Origin: Actinomycetes bacterium
GTDB taxonomy: Bacteria > Actinomycetota > Thermoleophilia > Solirubrobacterales > 70-9
Reading direction: 5' to 3'
Assembly: GCA_023434465.1 (NCBI GenBank)
Contig: JAEYSQ010000082.1
Location: 1 to 64,000, forward strand
DNA: 64,000 nucleotides
The position numbers and the translations under genes are program-made. Every line of letters starts with the position of its first letter. Within the stretch, counting starts at the first letter, position 1. The notes under the pieces are model-generated. The model was not told the DNA's origin, ran no database searches, and saw only the letters and a list, made by a program, of their open reading frames with translations. This document shows, piece after piece, positions 55,871 through 63,711 of this stretch.

Positions 55871-56839
55871 TCAGAGTGGGCCGACGTTAAAGGCCGGCAA
55901 GACCTCGGACTCGTAGAAACGGAAGAAATCCGGGCCGGTCGGACCGACCTGGTGGACATAGACATGAGAGAACCCGGCATCGACGAACTCGGTGAGGGCT
56001 TCGATGTGGCGTTCTGGGTCGGGACCACAGACGATCGAATCCCGAATCTGGTCGAGATCAACGTTCCCGGATGCCTCCTCGAAATGCGATGGAAGCGGGA
56101 GCTCGACGAACAGGTTGCCTGGCACTCCGGAGTTCGGCCACCATTCCAGGGCGGTTTTGGCAGCTTCCTCTTCGGAGTCGCCCCAGCAAACGTGCACCTG
56201 TCCGTAGGCTGGCTTTCCTTCACCGCCCGCCCGGTGGAACTGTTCGAGCATGTCCTCGGCGGGAGCGAGCCCGACCAGGCCGTCACCCTTCTCGCCGGCC
56301 ATCCGGGTCGCGTTCTCGCCCGCCGTTGCGATGAGGATCGGTGGCGGCTCCTCGGGGAGCGTGAAGATGCGCGCGTTTTCGACCTCGAAGTGCCGGCCGC
56401 GATGACTGATCATTTCTCCGCTCCAGAGCTCCCGGATCACATCGATCGCCTCTTCGAGCATCTCCTGCCGGACGGGGACCGAAGGCCAGCGGTCACCGAG
56501 GATGTGTTCGTTCAGGTTTTCGCCGCTGCCCACTCCGAGCGAGAAGCGCCCCGGCATCAGACAGGCGGTCGTGGCTGCAGCCTGGGCGATGATCGCTGGA
56601 TGGATTCTCGTGGTCGGACAGGTGACCCCGGTCATCACCGGGATCGACTTCGTTGCCTGTGCGACCGCGCCGAGCACCGACCAGACGAAGGGAGAGTTCC
56701 CCTGCCGGTCGACCCAGGGATGGAAGTGGTCCGAGATCGAGAGGAAGTCGAAACCGGACTGCTCCGCATCGACCGCATGCGAAACCAGCGAACCGGGTCC
56801 GTTTTCTTCGCTCGACAGTGTGAATCCGATCTTGACCAT
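55871..56839 (-). CDS. F420-dependent LLM-class oxidoreductase
   Basis: 322 aa luciferase-like TIM barrel of the TIGR03557/G6PDH group: VKIGFTLSSEENGPGSLVSHAVDAEQSGFDFLSISDHFHPW, VMTGVTCPTTRIHPAIIAQAAAT, FSLGVGSGENLNEHI. The non-prolyl bulge and SDHFHPW fit coenzyme F420 rather than FMN. Relatives oxidise glucose-6-phosphate or reduce various substrates; the substrate here is not known. ATG 56839 is chosen because longer reading crosses the promoter region. A sigma-B-type promoter precedes it. Confidence 0.9.
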   Translation of the reverse strand: MVKIGFTLSSEENGPGSLVSHAVDAEQSGFDFLSISDHFHPWVDRQGNSPFVWSVLGAVAQATKSIPVMTGVTCPTTRIHPAIIAQAAATTACLMPGRFSLGVGSGENLNEHILGDRWPSVPVRQEMLEEAIDVIRELWSGEMISHRGRHFEVENARIFTLPEEPPPILIATAGENATRMAGEKGDGLVGLAPAEDMLEQFHRAGGEGKPAYGQVHVCWGDSEEEAAKTALEWWPNSGVPGNLFVELPLPSHFEEASGNVDLDQIRDSIVCGPDPERHIEALTEFVDAGFSHVYVHQVGPTGPDFFRFYESEVLPAFNVGPL

Positions 56840-56848
56840 TGCGGGCGG

Positions 56849-56873
56849 GTACCCCTGAGGACGGGCGTAAAAC
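56849..56873 (-). promoter_or_regulatory. Sigma-B-type promoter, F420 oxidoreductase
   Basis: On the minus strand GTTTTA (56868-56873), 13 nt, GGGTAC (56849-56854), then 9 nt to ATG 56839. Best match to the GTTTAA-GGGTAT consensus in the window. Confidence 0.55.
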
Positions 56874-56876
56874 GAC

Positions 56877-56902
56877 GATTCAGGGCGATCTGTTCCGGGT
56901 AC
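56877..56902 (+). promoter_or_regulatory. Sigma-B-type promoter, UspA-like gene
   Basis: GATTCA (56877-56882), 14 nt, GGGTAC (56897-56902), then 10 nt to ATG 56913. Divergent from, and 3 bp away from, the preceding promoter. Confidence 0.5.
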
Positions 56903-56912
56903 TGCTTCCATC

Positions 56913-57788
56913 ATGGAAGCTCATACGGAAGAATCCCGTGAATCAGGCGCTGAGCGAACTCCCGACGAAGATCGGCACCGAATACTCCTGGTCGCCGACG
57001 ACAAGGTGGACGGAAACGATCTGACCCGGGAACTGCAAAGCCATGTTGGAGATGCCGCAGGGAAACCGGAGGTGCTGGTGATCTCACCGGCGATCTCGCA
57101 CTCCCGGCTCGACCAGGAACTCGGAAACGTCGACCCGGTCATGCCCGAGGCGGCCGAGCGCATGGAGGCTCTGGTCAAGGAACTGAGCGAAGCCGGCTTC
57201 AAGGCGACCGGAACCGTGGGTGATGGAGACCTGCTCGTCGCGATCGGCGACGGACTGGCTGAGTTCAAGGCCGACGAGATCGTTGCCGTCAACCATGTCG
57301 AGGAAGAGGCGGAACCGGCCGAGCGAGGACTCTGGACACGTTTGAAAGACGAGTTTCACCAGCCTGTGACGCTGCTGACCGTTTCGAATCAGGGCCGGGC
57401 CGAAGACGAGGGAGCCGAAATCGTTTCAACCGAGCACGCTCCCGCCCATGAAGTGACCCACGAGGAGGAGATCCGGGAAAACAGAAACTTCCCGCCGCTC
57501 AAATCCAGGGATATCGCCGGGATCCTCTTCGGCATCCTCGGCACCATCGCCCTCGGAATGATCGCCGTTTTCTCGGGCGACGGGGATGACGGCAACCTCA
57601 CCGGCCGCACGGCGGCGATTCTTCTGATCGCGATCGGTGCCTTTCTCATCAACGTCGCTCACGTCGTCGGGCTGCTCTTCTTCCAGAGCGTCCGTTACAC
57701 CGGCTTGTGGGACAAGTTCATGGCCAGGATGTCGATCGGCGTCACATCGATTGGACTGATCGTCGCGCTCGTGCTCTGGCTCGCCTGA
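56913..57788 (+). CDS. UspA-like domain with C-terminal membrane helices
   Basis: 291 aa. Residues about 22-125 follow a universal-stress-like alternating beta-alpha pattern (RILLVADDKVDGNDLTRELQ, PEVLVISPAIS, GDLLVAIGDGLAEFKADEIVAVNH), without the full ATP-binding G-x2-G-x9-G motif. Three hydrophobic helices close the protein (about 200-222, 229-252, 266-290). Function unknown; stress-linked by promoter and neighbour. Followed after 23 nt by a DJ-1/PfpI gene, likely an operon. Confidence 0.75.
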   Translation: MEAHTEESRESGAERTPDEDRHRILLVADDKVDGNDLTRELQSHVGDAAGKPEVLVISPAISHSRLDQELGNVDPVMPEAAERMEALVKELSEAGFKATGTVGDGDLLVAIGDGLAEFKADEIVAVNHVEEEAEPAERGLWTRLKDEFHQPVTLLTVSNQGRAEDEGAEIVSTEHAPAHEVTHEEEIRENRNFPPLKSRDIAGILFGILGTIALGMIAVFSGDGDDGNLTGRTAAILLIAIGAFLINVAHVVGLLFFQSVRYTGLWDKFMARMSIGVTSIGLIVALVLWLA

Positions 57789-57811
57789 AGCTCTCGACGA
57801 AAGGACCGTTC

Positions 57812-58372
57812 ATGCCCGAAATGAATCAGCGGCTGAAAGGCAAGCGAATTGCCATCCTCAGCGACAACGAAGGTGTCGAAGAGATCGAACTCAAGGGTCC
57901 CCTCCAGGCTCTGAGGGACGCCGGGGCCGACGTCCATCTGCTCGCCCCGGAAGAAGGCGAAATCCAGGCCTTCAACCATCTTGAGAAGGGCAGCAGGTTC
58001 ACGGTCGATCGGGCCGTGGGGAACGTGGGGCCGGCCGAATACGATGCGCTGGTCCTTCCCGGAGGGGTCGCCAATCCGGACAACCTGCGAACCGACGAGG
58101 AAGCGGTCCGGTTCGCCCGGTCCTTCTTCGATGAAGACAAACCGGTTGGTGCGATCTGTCACGCGCCGTGGACTTTGGTCGAAGCCGGGGTCGTGAAGGG
58201 CCGGACCCTTACCTCCTGGCCCAGCCTGCGCACTGACATCGAGAACGCCGGGGGCGAATGGGTCGACGAGGAAGTGCACATCGACGGCAAGCTGGTCACC
58301 AGTCGCAAACCGGAAGACCTCGAGCAGTTCTGTCACAGCCTGGTCGAAGTCTTCTCGGAAGACGTAACCTGA
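57812..58372 (+). CDS. DJ-1/PfpI-family protein
   Basis: 186 aa class-I glutamine-amidotransferase-like fold. KRIAILSDNEGVEEIELKGPLQALRDAGADV, LVLPGGVANPDNLRTD, nucleophile Cys in AICHAPW, and TSWPSLRTDIENAGGEWVDEEV are the PfpI/YfkM/YraA signatures. Relatives act as general-stress deglycases or proteases. AAAGGA precedes the ATG. Second gene after the UspA-like membrane protein. Confidence 0.92.
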   Translation: MPEMNQRLKGKRIAILSDNEGVEEIELKGPLQALRDAGADVHLLAPEEGEIQAFNHLEKGSRFTVDRAVGNVGPAEYDALVLPGGVANPDNLRTDEEAVRFARSFFDEDKPVGAICHAPWTLVEAGVVKGRTLTSWPSLRTDIENAGGEWVDEEVHIDGKLVTSRKPEDLEQFCHSLVEVFSEDVT

Positions 58373-58386
58373 GGGCTGCTCCGGTT

Positions 58387-58860
58387 TCAGTCGTTGCGGA
58401 CCTTGAACCTGATCATCACCGGCAAGAGAAACCAGCAGAGGAACGCCACGATGGTCGAACCCCCCGCAACCAACACGGTCGCGGTCGAGTCGTAGAGGAA
58501 GTCGGTGATCAGGGCAAGAGCGCCGATCACCGCGATCGAGAGTGTCGCCAGGCCGGCGATGCTCAACCGGTTCGAGAGCAGCAGGATCCGCTCCTTCTGT
58601 TGTTTGCGAAAGGTGAGTCTGTGGAAAGCGGTCGGAGCCATCAAAAGGAACATCGAACTCGCTGCGAGCAGGAGGGTTACGAAGTACAGGCTCTCCTGAA
58701 AATCGGTGACCTCCGAGAAGCGCCGCTGAAAGGGCACCGCAAGAAGGAAGGCGAAGAGAACCTGAACCCCCGGCAGGGCGATCCGGAGTTCCTGAAGTAG
58801 CTCGTCGAGGTTGCGGTCTAACCGCTGCCACTCCTCCTCGTTGCGGGGACTCACATCCAT
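58387..58860 (-). CDS. DUF6328 family membrane protein
   Basis: 157 aa with four helices (about 33-52, 60-78, 103-122, 128-150) and the segment NLDELLQELRIALPGVQVLFAFLLAVPF typical of DUF6328. Function unknown; common in actinobacteria. TATTCT ends 6 nt before the ATG, so it is probably leaderless. It converges on the DJ-1 gene. Confidence 0.82.
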   Translation of the reverse strand: MDVSPRNEEEWQRLDRNLDELLQELRIALPGVQVLFAFLLAVPFQRRFSEVTDFQESLYFVTLLLAASSMFLLMAPTAFHRLTFRKQQKERILLLSNRLSIAGLATLSIAVIGALALITDFLYDSTATVLVAGGSTIVAFLCWFLLPVMIRFKVRND

Positions 58861-58866
58861 GGTTCC

Positions 58867-58872
58867 AGAATA
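58867..58872 (-). promoter_or_regulatory. -10 box TATTCT, DUF6328 gene
   Basis: TATTCT on the minus strand, 6 nt before ATG 58860. Confidence 0.5.
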
Positions 58873-58897
58873 CCCCGGGAAAGCCGGGCCAACCGGT

Positions 58898-58925
58898 GAT
58901 TGACCCCGACTCGCCCGGGTAGCAT
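58898..58925 (+). promoter_or_regulatory. Promoter of isochorismatase-like gene
   Basis: GATTGA (58898-58903), 13 nt, GGGTAG (58917-58922), a sigma-B-type layout identical in -35 and spacing to csbD. TAGCAT (58920-58925), 7 nt before ATG 58933, overlaps it. Confidence 0.45.
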
Positions 58926-58932
58926 CCGGGCG

Positions 58933-59472
58933 ATGGATTCAACTCGAGTCATCCTGATCATCGACATGATCAGCACCTGGGATTTCGAAGGTGCGGAGCA
59001 AGCCGCGGATGGAGCGGGGGAGGTGGTCGATGCGATCAATCGGCTGCGCGGTCTAGAAGGACCGAGTGTGGTCTTCGCCAATGATCTGAGTGAAGGTTTC
59101 CACGGGTCCCGGGAACGGGCCTTTGAACTCGCTCTCGCCGGCTCGTGTCCGCATCTGGTCCGGCCGCTCGAGCCGAAACCGGCCGAGGACTTCATTCACA
59201 AGGGACAGCACTCGGCTTTTTACGGGACGCCGTTGGCTCACCTGCTCGAGATCCGGGACGCCGGGGAAGTGATTCTCGCGGGCCAGGTGACCGAACAATG
59301 CGTGCTTTACACGGCGCTCGATGCGCATGTGCGGGGCTTCGAGATCACCGTGGTCACCGACGCAGTTCTCTCGCTGGAAGAGCATCTCGGGGCGGCGGCA
59401 CTCGAGATGATGCGCGAGAACATGGGAGCGAAGCTGGTCACCAGCCGGGAAGTTCCGGAAGGCCCTTCCTGA
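58933..59472 (+). CDS. Isochorismatase-like cysteine hydrolase
   Basis: 179 aa. VILIIDMISTWDF gives the catalytic Asp, HKGQHSAFYGTPL the Lys region, and VTEQCVLYTALDAHVRGFEI the nucleophile Cys, the D-K-C triad of the isochorismatase/nicotinamidase superfamily. Substrate unknown (nicotinamide, ureidoacrylate or another amide). ATG 58933 is chosen by promoter spacing; an in-frame start at 58900 overlaps the promoter. Confidence 0.9.
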   Translation: MDSTRVILIIDMISTWDFEGAEQAADGAGEVVDAINRLRGLEGPSVVFANDLSEGFHGSRERAFELALAGSCPHLVRPLEPKPAEDFIHKGQHSAFYGTPLAHLLEIRDAGEVILAGQVTEQCVLYTALDAHVRGFEITVVTDAVLSLEEHLGAAALEMMRENMGAKLVTSREVPEGPS

Positions 59473-59484
59473 GAGGGAGTGGGG

Positions 59485-60672
59485 TCAGGGTTTCAGCACG
59501 ACCTTGATCGCCCCGTCGTCCTTCTTCTGGAACATCTCGTAGGCCTCGGGCGCCCGTTCGAGGGGCCACTTGTGGGTGGCCAGGTCGTCAACGCCCAGCG
59601 GGTCGTCGCCCAGCGGGTCCAGCAGGGGCATGATCTGATCGGTCCAGCGGCGCACATGCGCCTGACCCATCCGCAGCTGAAGCCCCTTGTCGAAGATCTG
59701 CATCATCGGCAGCGGGTCGAGCTGGCCGCCGTATACACCCGAGATCGAGACGGTGCCGCCTCTCCTCACGCTGTCGAAACATGCGAGCAGGGCCGTAAGC
59801 CGGTCGACCGCAGCTTCCTTCGTGAGTTTCGCTGCGGCCGGATCTGGAAGGATGCGGGTCGCCTTCTGCATGAACTCGGCCGCGGGCGCGCCGTGCGCTT
59901 CCATGCCCACCGCATCGATCACGCTGTCGGGGCCACGGCCGCCGGTCAGTTCCCTGAGGGGTTCGGAAATGTCCTCGTAATCCTTCAGGTTCAGGGTTTC
60001 GACGTCATGGCGGCCGGCCATCGCGAGCCGCTCGTCAACCATGTCGACCCCGTAGACCTTTTCTGCGCCCTGGTAGCGGGCGATCCTCGCGCACATCTGG
60101 CCGATCGGTCCGAGTCCGAAGACCGCCACCGATCCACCCTTTGGAACCGCCGCATACTCGACTGCCTGCCAGGCGGTGGGCAGGACATCCGAGAGGTACA
60201 GATACCGCTCGTCCGGACCCTCTTCCGGAACCTTGATCGGTCCGAACTGGGCCTGGGGAACCCGGAGATACTCGGCCTGGCCGCCCGGGACCTGGCCATA
60301 GAGTTTCGTGTATCCAAACAACGAGGCGCCCTTGTCCTGCTCGCGGTTCTGGGTTGTCTCGCATTGGGCGTATAGCTTCTGGTCGCACATCCAGCAGTCG
60401 CCACAGGAGATGTTGAACGGCACCACAACCCGGTCGCCCGGTGAAAGGTCCGTGACCGCACTCCCGGTCTCCTCGACGATCCCCATCGGCTCGTGACCGA
60501 GAATGTCTCCTTCATCCATGAACATCCCGAGTACCCCGTAGAGGTGCAGATCCGAGCCACAGATCGCGGTCGAAGTGACTCGAATTATCGCGTCGGTCGG
60601 TTCCTCGATCCGGGGATCGTCGACCTCGTCCACCCGTACATCCTGGTTGCCGTGAAAGGTCAGGGCCTTCAT
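59485..60672 (-). CDS. Zinc-dependent alcohol dehydrogenase (FDH-like)
   Basis: 395 aa medium-chain dehydrogenase. Catalytic-zinc ligands in STAICGSDLHLYG and GHEPMG; structural-zinc cysteines in CGDCWMCDQKLYAQC; Rossmann motif VFGLGPIGQMCAR. The long central insert and overall length fit the glutathione-independent formaldehyde dehydrogenase/threonine-dehydrogenase-like subgroup. GGAAGGAG before the ATG. The upstream SDR stop overlaps its start, so the two are co-translated. Confidence 0.92.
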   Translation of the reverse strand: MKALTFHGNQDVRVDEVDDPRIEEPTDAIIRVTSTAICGSDLHLYGVLGMFMDEGDILGHEPMGIVEETGSAVTDLSPGDRVVVPFNISCGDCWMCDQKLYAQCETTQNREQDKGASLFGYTKLYGQVPGGQAEYLRVPQAQFGPIKVPEEGPDERYLYLSDVLPTAWQAVEYAAVPKGGSVAVFGLGPIGQMCARIARYQGAEKVYGVDMVDERLAMAGRHDVETLNLKDYEDISEPLRELTGGRGPDSVIDAVGMEAHGAPAAEFMQKATRILPDPAAAKLTKEAAVDRLTALLACFDSVRRGGTVSISGVYGGQLDPLPMMQIFDKGLQLRMGQAHVRRWTDQIMPLLDPLGDDPLGVDDLATHKWPLERAPEAYEMFQKKDDGAIKVVLKP

Positions 60673-61256
60673 CTTGGTTCTCCTTCCGGATCGGGTATCA
60701 GCGTCGTAACGGAGACGCCGGTGTCACTTAGTTCTTCCTTCAGAGCAAGCGCAAACGATCGAACGAACGAAGTCGATGCTCTGTAGACGGCCTGGTGGGA
60801 TCCGGGCAAGGGCGAGGCGACCGATGAGGTGAACAGAATTCGTCCCCGGTCACGGCTGACCATCGCCTGGACCTGAAGCTTGCAGAGATGCACGGTCGAC
60901 TTCACGTTCAGGTTGATGATCTCCATTTCCTGACCGAGCTCGGTTCCACCAGCGAATGAGCCGCCGGCTCCAATCCCGGTATTGAGGACCAGCGCGTCGA
61001 CTGGCCGGCCGTCGGCGACGATGCTCTCGTGGAAGCTCTCGACCCCCTCGGAGCGAGCCAGGTCGACTCGGACCGCTTCGACTGAGGTCGAGCGCGAAAG
61101 CTCTTCGCGGGCACCTTCCAGCTCGGCGTCTTCAGACGCGATCATGAGGTCGTAACCATCTGCCGCAAGCAGTCGAGCGATTTCGAACCCGATGCCGCGA
61201 GACGCGCCGGTTATGACGGCGAAAGGTCTGGTGCTGGAATCCAATGGTCCTTCCAT
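60669..61256 (-). CDS. Short SDR, truncated and lacking catalytic Lys
   Basis: 195 aa classical SDR fragment. The cofactor motif TGASRGIG (16-23), NTG (92-94) and the Ser region FTSSVASPL are intact. The catalytic motif reads Y158-R-A-S-T162 where YxxxK is expected, so the Lys is replaced by Thr. The protein stops at LIPDPEGEPR, about 50-60 residues before the usual end, where the substrate loop would follow. It overlaps the ADH start (TGA within AGATGA). Probably non-catalytic or decaying; it may persist for translational coupling. Confidence 0.75.
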   Translation of the reverse strand: MEGPLDSSTRPFAVITGASRGIGFEIARLLAADGYDLMIASEDAELEGAREELSRSTSVEAVRVDLARSEGVESFHESIVADGRPVDALVLNTGIGAGGSFAGGTELGQEMEIINLNVKSTVHLCKLQVQAMVSRDRGRILFTSSVASPLPGSHQAVYRASTSFVRSFALALKEELSDTGVSVTTLIPDPEGEPR

Positions 61257-61298
61257 GCCTCGTGATCCTGCCCGCTCCGGCCGGGCCGAAATCTTCCG

Positions 61299-61322
61299 GT
61301 ACCCGCAGGTCGGCTCCCGAAC
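61299..61322 (-). promoter_or_regulatory. Sigma-B-type promoter, SDR-ADH operon
   Basis: Minus strand GTTCGG (61317-61322), 12 nt, GGGTAC (61299-61304). The leader to ATG 61256 is about 35 nt. Weaker -35 than the others. Confidence 0.35.
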
Positions 61323-61327
61323 CGGGT

Positions 61328-62332
61328 TCAGGCTCCGAGCAGCTCTCTGACGCTCTTTTCACCAGTTGAAAGGCTCCTGAGGGACCTCCGTCCGTTGGTC
61401 CCGCCAGCTTCGATCATCTGACCGTTCCGATAGAGGTCGAACAGACGCGGGTCGATATACGAACTGCGAGCGACCGCCGGGGTGTTGCCGAGTTCCTCGG
61501 CCACGGATTCGACCGCCTCCCTGATCGCCCGGTCCCGTCTTCTGGCCGTTTCAGGCATTCCCGATTTGGCGAGAGCCACCGCCGCGAGCACGGTGCCGTG
61601 CCAGGTTCGGAAGTCCTTGACCGAGAAGCGGTCGTCGGTGTTCTCCTTCAGGTAGGCGTTGAGGTCGTCCGCGCTCACGTCCACCCAGTCCTTGCCGTCG
61701 CGGAAAACGAGAAAGTCGTCGGGTCCGCTGCGGCGGCGGAGCAGCTTCTCGGTGAGTCCACGGCACGCCTTGTCGCGGATCGCGACGGACTTTTCGAGAG
61801 AACCCTTGCCGATGTACTCGAAGAGCACTTCGTCGGGGTGCTCTCCCATCGATACGTGGTCACGCTGAATGGTGGCGACGCCGTAGGTTTCGTTCTCGGC
61901 CGCGTACTGGTCGCCGCCCACCCGGAAATATCCGAGGTCGATCAGCCGGATCCCGCAGGCCAGAACGCTTCGCCTGCCGGTGTCGTCCGGGTCGAGATCC
62001 CTGACGACGGCACGCCGGAGGGGGGCAAGCCGGTCGGCGAAGTCGAGCATCGACTCGAACTTCCTGGCAGCCCGGGTTTCGGTCCATTTCTGGTGGTAGA
62101 GATACTGCTTGCGGCCGGCGTCATCGACGCCGGTGGCCTGGATGTGGCCGTTGTCCCGGGGACAGATCCAGACGTCGGTCCAGGCCGGCGGGATCACCAG
62201 GCCTTTGATCCTTTCGATCAGGTCACGATCCGCGATCCGTTCTCCGGCTTCGTCGAGATAGACGAACCCCTTGCCCGCCCGACGCCGGGTGATGCCGGGA
62301 CTGCTGCAATCGGATCGTTTGAGCCTCGCCAA
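61328..62332 (-). CDS. DNA topoisomerase IB
   Basis: 334 aa, bacterial/poxvirus-type topoisomerase I that nicks and reseals one strand. The N-terminal domain has RRRAGKGFVYLDEAGE and PPAWTDVWICPRDNGHIQATG; the catalytic domain has RVGGDQYAAENETYGVATI, KDFRTWHGTVLAA and the nucleophile Y292 in SSYIDPRLF. The start appears to be TTG 62332, with GGGATTAGGA just before it. It is 3 nt after the APC permease stop, so it is probably in that operon. Confidence 0.92.
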   Translation of the reverse strand: MARLKRSDCSSPGITRRRAGKGFVYLDEAGERIADRDLIERIKGLVIPPAWTDVWICPRDNGHIQATGVDDAGRKQYLYHQKWTETRAARKFESMLDFADRLAPLRRAVVRDLDPDDTGRRSVLACGIRLIDLGYFRVGGDQYAAENETYGVATIQRDHVSMGEHPDEVLFEYIGKGSLEKSVAIRDKACRGLTEKLLRRRSGPDDFLVFRDGKDWVDVSADDLNAYLKENTDDRFSVKDFRTWHGTVLAAVALAKSGMPETARRRDRAIREAVESVAEELGNTPAVARSSYIDPRLFDLYRNGQMIEAGGTNGRRSLRSLSTGEKSVRELLGA

Positions 62333-62335
62333 GTC

Positions 62336-63649
62336 CTAATCCCGTAGCCGTCGTCCCAGGGTCATTGCTCCGTAGATGATGACTCCCAGACCGATCAAGG
62401 CGAGACCTCGAAGCCAGACTTCGTTGGTTTGCTGCGTCAACAAGACGATGCACGACACGACCGCGAGAACCGGAAAGAGGGAAGGGATCGTGAAGTGTTC
62501 ATGCTCGACCTCGTCTCGCCGCAATACGAGGACAGCGACGTTCGTGCTGAGGAAGACGAAAAGGAGGAGCAGCACGACAGTTTCGGCCAGAGTCGCCAGG
62601 TCGCCGAGAAAGGTCAGGACAATGGCCAGGCTGGTCGTCACTAGAATCGCGACCCAAGGGGTACGTCGGCCGGGCAGGACCGCCTTGAGCGGTGAGGGAA
62701 GGAGGCCTTCCTTCGACATGCCGTAAGCCATGCGGCTTGACATGATCATGGTCAGCAGCGCTCCGTTGGCGACGGCGACCAGGGCGATCGCACTGAATAT
62801 CTTGTCCGGGATTCCGATTCCGCTCACATCGACCACGGTCAGGAGCGGGCCGGTCGATTCGGTGAGCTGGGCGATCGGAACTGTGGCCGATGCCGCCACT
62901 CCGACCACCATGTAGATGATCCCGGCGGTGATGATCGCTCCGAACAGCGCCCGGGGATAGACACGGGAGGGATCCTCGATTTCCTCGGCAACGTTCGCCG
63001 TCGTCTCGAATCCGACGAAGGAGTAGAAGGCGAGGATCGCGCCGGCAAAGATGGCGGGGATCGCTGCTTTCTCGTCGGTCAGTTCGAAGGCCCGGCCGGC
63101 GTCGCCGTTGCCCTCGGCGAAGAAGTAGCAGGCGGCCACGATGACCAGCACCAGGCCGGTCAGTTCAATCACGGTCATGACCACGTTGGCACGCATCGAC
63201 TCGCGAATGCCGCGTGCGTTCAGCGCGCCGATGATCAGCAGGAAAAGTACGGCTCCCAGTTCCGCGGAGATGTCGATGAAGGTCTGGAGATACTCGCCGG
63301 AAAAGGCGTGGGCGAGACCGGCCGCGCTGACCACCCCGGCGGCCAGCATCGAGTAGCCGACGAGGAAGGACAGCAGGGGCGACCGGTAGGCGCGCTCCGC
63401 GTAGACGGCGGACCCGCCCGCTTTGGGGTACTTGGTGACCAGTTCGGCGTAGGAGCCGGCCGTCAGGAGCGCCAGCGCGAGAGCGACCGCCATCGGTGCC
63501 CAGATCGCACCGCCAACCTCACCCGCCACTTCGCCGACCAGCGCGTAGATGCCGGCGCCGAGCACATCACCGAGCACGAACAGAAAAAGCAGCTTTCCGG
63601 TGATCGCGCGTTTCAGGCGCGGCTCTCCCGTTTCAGTATCGGTTCCCAT
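62336..63649 (-). CDS. APC-superfamily amino acid permease
   Basis: 437 aa with 12 predicted helices. The first helix GKLLFLFVLGDVLGAGIYALVGEVAGEVGG carries the unwound GxG-type substrate loop; GSAVYAERAYRSPL and FYSFVGFETTANVAEEIEDPSRVYPRA are typical of cationic amino acid/YhdG-type transporters. ATG 63649 is preferred; GTG 63676 is possible. Topoisomerase IB follows 3 nt later. Substrate not determinable. Confidence 0.9.
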   Translation of the reverse strand: MGTDTETGEPRLKRAITGKLLFLFVLGDVLGAGIYALVGEVAGEVGGAIWAPMAVALALALLTAGSYAELVTKYPKAGGSAVYAERAYRSPLLSFLVGYSMLAAGVVSAAGLAHAFSGEYLQTFIDISAELGAVLFLLIIGALNARGIRESMRANVVMTVIELTGLVLVIVAACYFFAEGNGDAGRAFELTDEKAAIPAIFAGAILAFYSFVGFETTANVAEEIEDPSRVYPRALFGAIITAGIIYMVVGVAASATVPIAQLTESTGPLLTVVDVSGIGIPDKIFSAIALVAVANGALLTMIMSSRMAYGMSKEGLLPSPLKAVLPGRRTPWVAILVTTSLAIVLTFLGDLATLAETVVLLLLFVFLSTNVAVLVLRRDEVEHEHFTIPSLFPVLAVVSCIVLLTQQTNEVWLRGLALIGLGVIIYGAMTLGRRLRD

Positions 63650-63699
63650 TTCGTCTGTTTGTACCCGCGACAACACTTTTCGAACGCCGGTCGCGCGGG

Positions 63700-63705
63700 T
63701 AGATT
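63700..63705 (+). promoter_or_regulatory. -10 box TAGATT, aldose epimerase gene
   Basis: TAGATT ends 6 nt before ATC 63712; its TAG is also an in-frame stop, so the coding region cannot start earlier. Confidence 0.45.
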
Positions 63706-63711
63706 CCGGTC

